From NCBI GenBank assembly GCA_005788065.1, contig SXZD01000013.1:1-7894 (forward strand): a DNA stretch of 7,894 nucleotides. The letters are read 5' to 3'. Made by a program: the position numbers and the translations under genes. Numbering within the stretch: the first letter of the stretch is position 1; the number at the start of each line of letters is the position of its first letter. The notes under the pieces are model-generated. The model did not search any database and was not told the DNA's origin. It was given only the letters and a program-made list of their open reading frames with translations. Positions 6,919-7,894 of this stretch are shown piece by piece. The DNA is from Burkholderiales bacterium. Lineage in GTDB: Bacteria > Pseudomonadota > Gammaproteobacteria > Burkholderiales > Burkholderiaceae_B.

Positions 6919-7248
6919 ATGAGCAGTGACCTGATCAAACACGTCAGCGACGCCGCATTTGAAAACGATGTACTGAAAGCCGACGGCCCCGTGCTGGTCG
7001 ATTATTGGGCCGAATGGTGCGGCCCCTGCAAGATGGTTGCCCCCATCCTGGACGACATTGCCCGCGACTACAACGGTCGCCTGCAGATTGCCAAAATGAA
7101 CGTTGACGAAAACTCCGCCACGCCGGCCAAGTTTGGCATCCGCGGCATTCCGACGCTCATGCTGTTCAAAAACGGCGCGGTCGTTGCAACCAAGGTGGGC
7201 GCACTGTCCAAGTCCCAACTGGCCGCATTCATCGACAGCAACATCTGA
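6919..7248 (+). CDS. trxA: Thioredoxin 1
   Basis: The product is a cytoplasmic protein-disulfide reductase that passes electrons from thioredoxin reductase to targets such as ribonucleotide reductase. The 109 residues form a single standard-length thioredoxin fold with no signal peptide. The active site WCGPC is at residues 33-37 (C34 and C37), the buried acid is D28 in VLVDYW, the cis-proline is P78 in RGIPTL, and the C-terminal FKNG turn and final helix are present. GAGGAA lies 7 nt upstream of the ATG, so the start is well supported. The gene is divergent from the nuclease operon and is followed by rho on the same strand, the same trxA-rho order as in E. coli. There is no U-tract terminator between them, so the two genes may be cotranscribed. 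Confidence 0.98.
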   Translation: MSSDLIKHVSDAAFENDVLKADGPVLVDYWAEWCGPCKMVAPILDDIARDYNGRLQIAKMNVDENSATPAKFGIRGIPTLMLFKNGAVVATKVGALSKSQLAAFIDSNI

Positions 7249-7256
7249 CTGCCTGA

Positions 7257-7303
7257 ACCGACCGTCCGTACGGTCGGTGCGCTTGCGCACCTCCGGCTAC
7301 GGA
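7257..7303 (+). repeat. Three consecutive hairpins after trxA
   Basis: Three perfect inverted repeats lie end to end after the trxA stop: ACCGACCGT with ACGGTCGGT around a 4-nt loop (7257-7278), GTGCGC with GCGCAC around TT (7277-7290, sharing two bases with the first), and TCCG with CGGA around GCTA (7292-7303). No U tract follows any of them, so they do not look like an intrinsic terminator. They could protect the 3' end of trxA mRNA or mark the upstream border of the rho leader. Confidence 0.6.
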
Positions 7304-7478
7304 CTCTCAAACCCCCAACCCTCATCGCACTTCTCTCAACTCCCTAGCGCCTAGCGTCTCCAACGGCAGCACAGACCAAACGTCACAGCAGCCCGTCCGG
7401 CACCCTTCCCGACACCTGCCCTACCCCGGCAGCACCGACGCAAACCCGACATATCAAACAAAAAGACGACCAATCCAA
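7304..7478 (+). promoter_or_regulatory. C-rich, G-poor leader of rho, rut-like (candidate autoregulatory site)
   Basis: From about 7301 to the rho start I count 78 C and 27 G in 178 bases, with many YC dinucleotides, little evident pairing and no good ORF. C-rich, G-poor, unstructured RNA is the hallmark of Rho utilisation sites, and E. coli rho is known to be attenuated by Rho within its own leader. The same control is inferred here. A rho-specific promoter was not recognised in this stretch. Confidence 0.5.
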
Positions 7479-7894
7479 ATGCATCTTTCCGAACTCAAAG
7501 CCCAGCACGTATCGCAACTGCTCGAAATGGCCGCTGGCCTGGAAATTGCATACGCAAACCGCCTGCGCATTCAGGAGTTGATGTTCGCCATCCTCAAAAA
7601 GCGCGCCAAAAACGGCGAGCAGATCTTCGGCGACGGGGTACTGGAAGTGTTGCCCGACGGCTTCGGTTTCCTGCGCTCACCCGAAACCTCCTATCTGGCC
7701 AGCACAGACGACATTTACATCTCTCCCAGCCAGATCCGCCGCTTCAACCTGCACACGGGTGACAGCATTGAGGGTGAAGTTCGCACCCCCAAGGACGGAG
7801 AGCGTTATTTCGCATTGGTGAAGGTCGACAAGGTCAACGGCGAGCCGCCCGAGGCCTCCAAACACAAAATCCTGTTTGAAAACCTCACACCGCT
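7479..7894 (+). CDS. rho: Transcription termination factor Rho, N-terminal part (cut by window edge)
   Basis: Rho is a hexameric RNA-dependent ATPase that loads on C-rich nascent RNA and ends transcription. The 138 visible codons give the N-terminal helical bundle (MHLSELK to about residue 45, including LRIQELMFAILKKRAK at 29-44) and most of the OB-fold primary RNA-binding domain, with the RNP1-like DGFGFLR (60-66), DDIYISPSQIRRFNLHTGD (77-95) and GERYFALVKV (107-116). These blocks are nearly identical to other proteobacterial Rho proteins. The ATPase domain with its Walker motifs is beyond the edge. The start is the only one that gives the conserved MHLSEL opening. The ribosome-binding site is weak: the upstream AAAAAGACGACC lacks a GGAG-type core, which suggests low or regulated translation initiation. 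Confidence 0.97.
   Translation, partial: MHLSELKAQHVSQLLEMAAGLEIAYANRLRIQELMFAILKKRAKNGEQIFGDGVLEVLPDGFGFLRSPETSYLASTDDIYISPSQIRRFNLHTGDSIEGEVRTPKDGERYFALVKVDKVNGEPPEASKHKILFENLTP

Noticed and set aside
6814..7290. N-terminal extension of the AddB-like reading frame to 7290
   Set aside because: It would run antisense across all of trxA and the divergent promoters, has no family similarity, and makes the protein about 160 residues longer than its relatives.
7257..7303. Intrinsic terminator between trxA and rho
   Set aside because: The hairpins are strong but no U tract follows; the downstream sequence is C- and A-rich.

Overview
The window looks like chromosomal core sequence from a GC-rich betaproteobacterium, most likely Burkholderiales. 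The reasons are the Rho N-terminus (MHLSELK start and the long conserved RNA-binding block), the trxA-rho pair, an SRP RNA gene just upstream of dnaX, and an AddB-type/UvrD-type nuclease pair of the kind found in that order. I see no insertion sequence, integrase, CRISPR array, tRNA or phage gene. The placement is from memory of these families, not from a search.

Layout. A leftward (minus-strand) block runs from about 6813 down to 1. First comes an AddB-like iron-sulfur PD-(D/E)XK nuclease (6813-4141). It overlaps by ATGA an AddA-like UvrD-family helicase-nuclease (4144-755). Next is the 4.5S signal recognition particle RNA (742-649), whose extended -10 promoter uses the stop codon of the helicase gene. 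Last is the first 174 codons of dnaX (523 to the left edge). A rightward block starts at 6919: trxA (complete), a 230-bp gap with stacked hairpins and a C-rich, G-poor leader, and the first 138 codons of rho (7479 to the right edge). The two blocks diverge from a 105-bp shared promoter region (6814-6918).

How the genes work together. The AddB-like and AddA-like proteins probably form one two-subunit, dual-nuclease complex that processes double-strand DNA breaks for recombination. The helicase motor and one nuclease are in the AddA-like subunit; the second nuclease with its Fe-S staple is in the AddB-like subunit, which has no visible Walker A. dnaX encodes the clamp-loader subunits of DNA polymerase III. 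Thioredoxin and Rho are housekeeping proteins for thiol redox balance and transcription termination.

I did not find a wholly new system. The points most worth a second look are a beta-clamp-binding-like peptide (QLSLPF) at the extreme N-terminus of the AddB-like protein, the rut-like rho leader, the ffs promoter built into a stop codon, the inverted repeat around the divergent promoters, and a marked excess of CTGCAG/CCTGCAGG.
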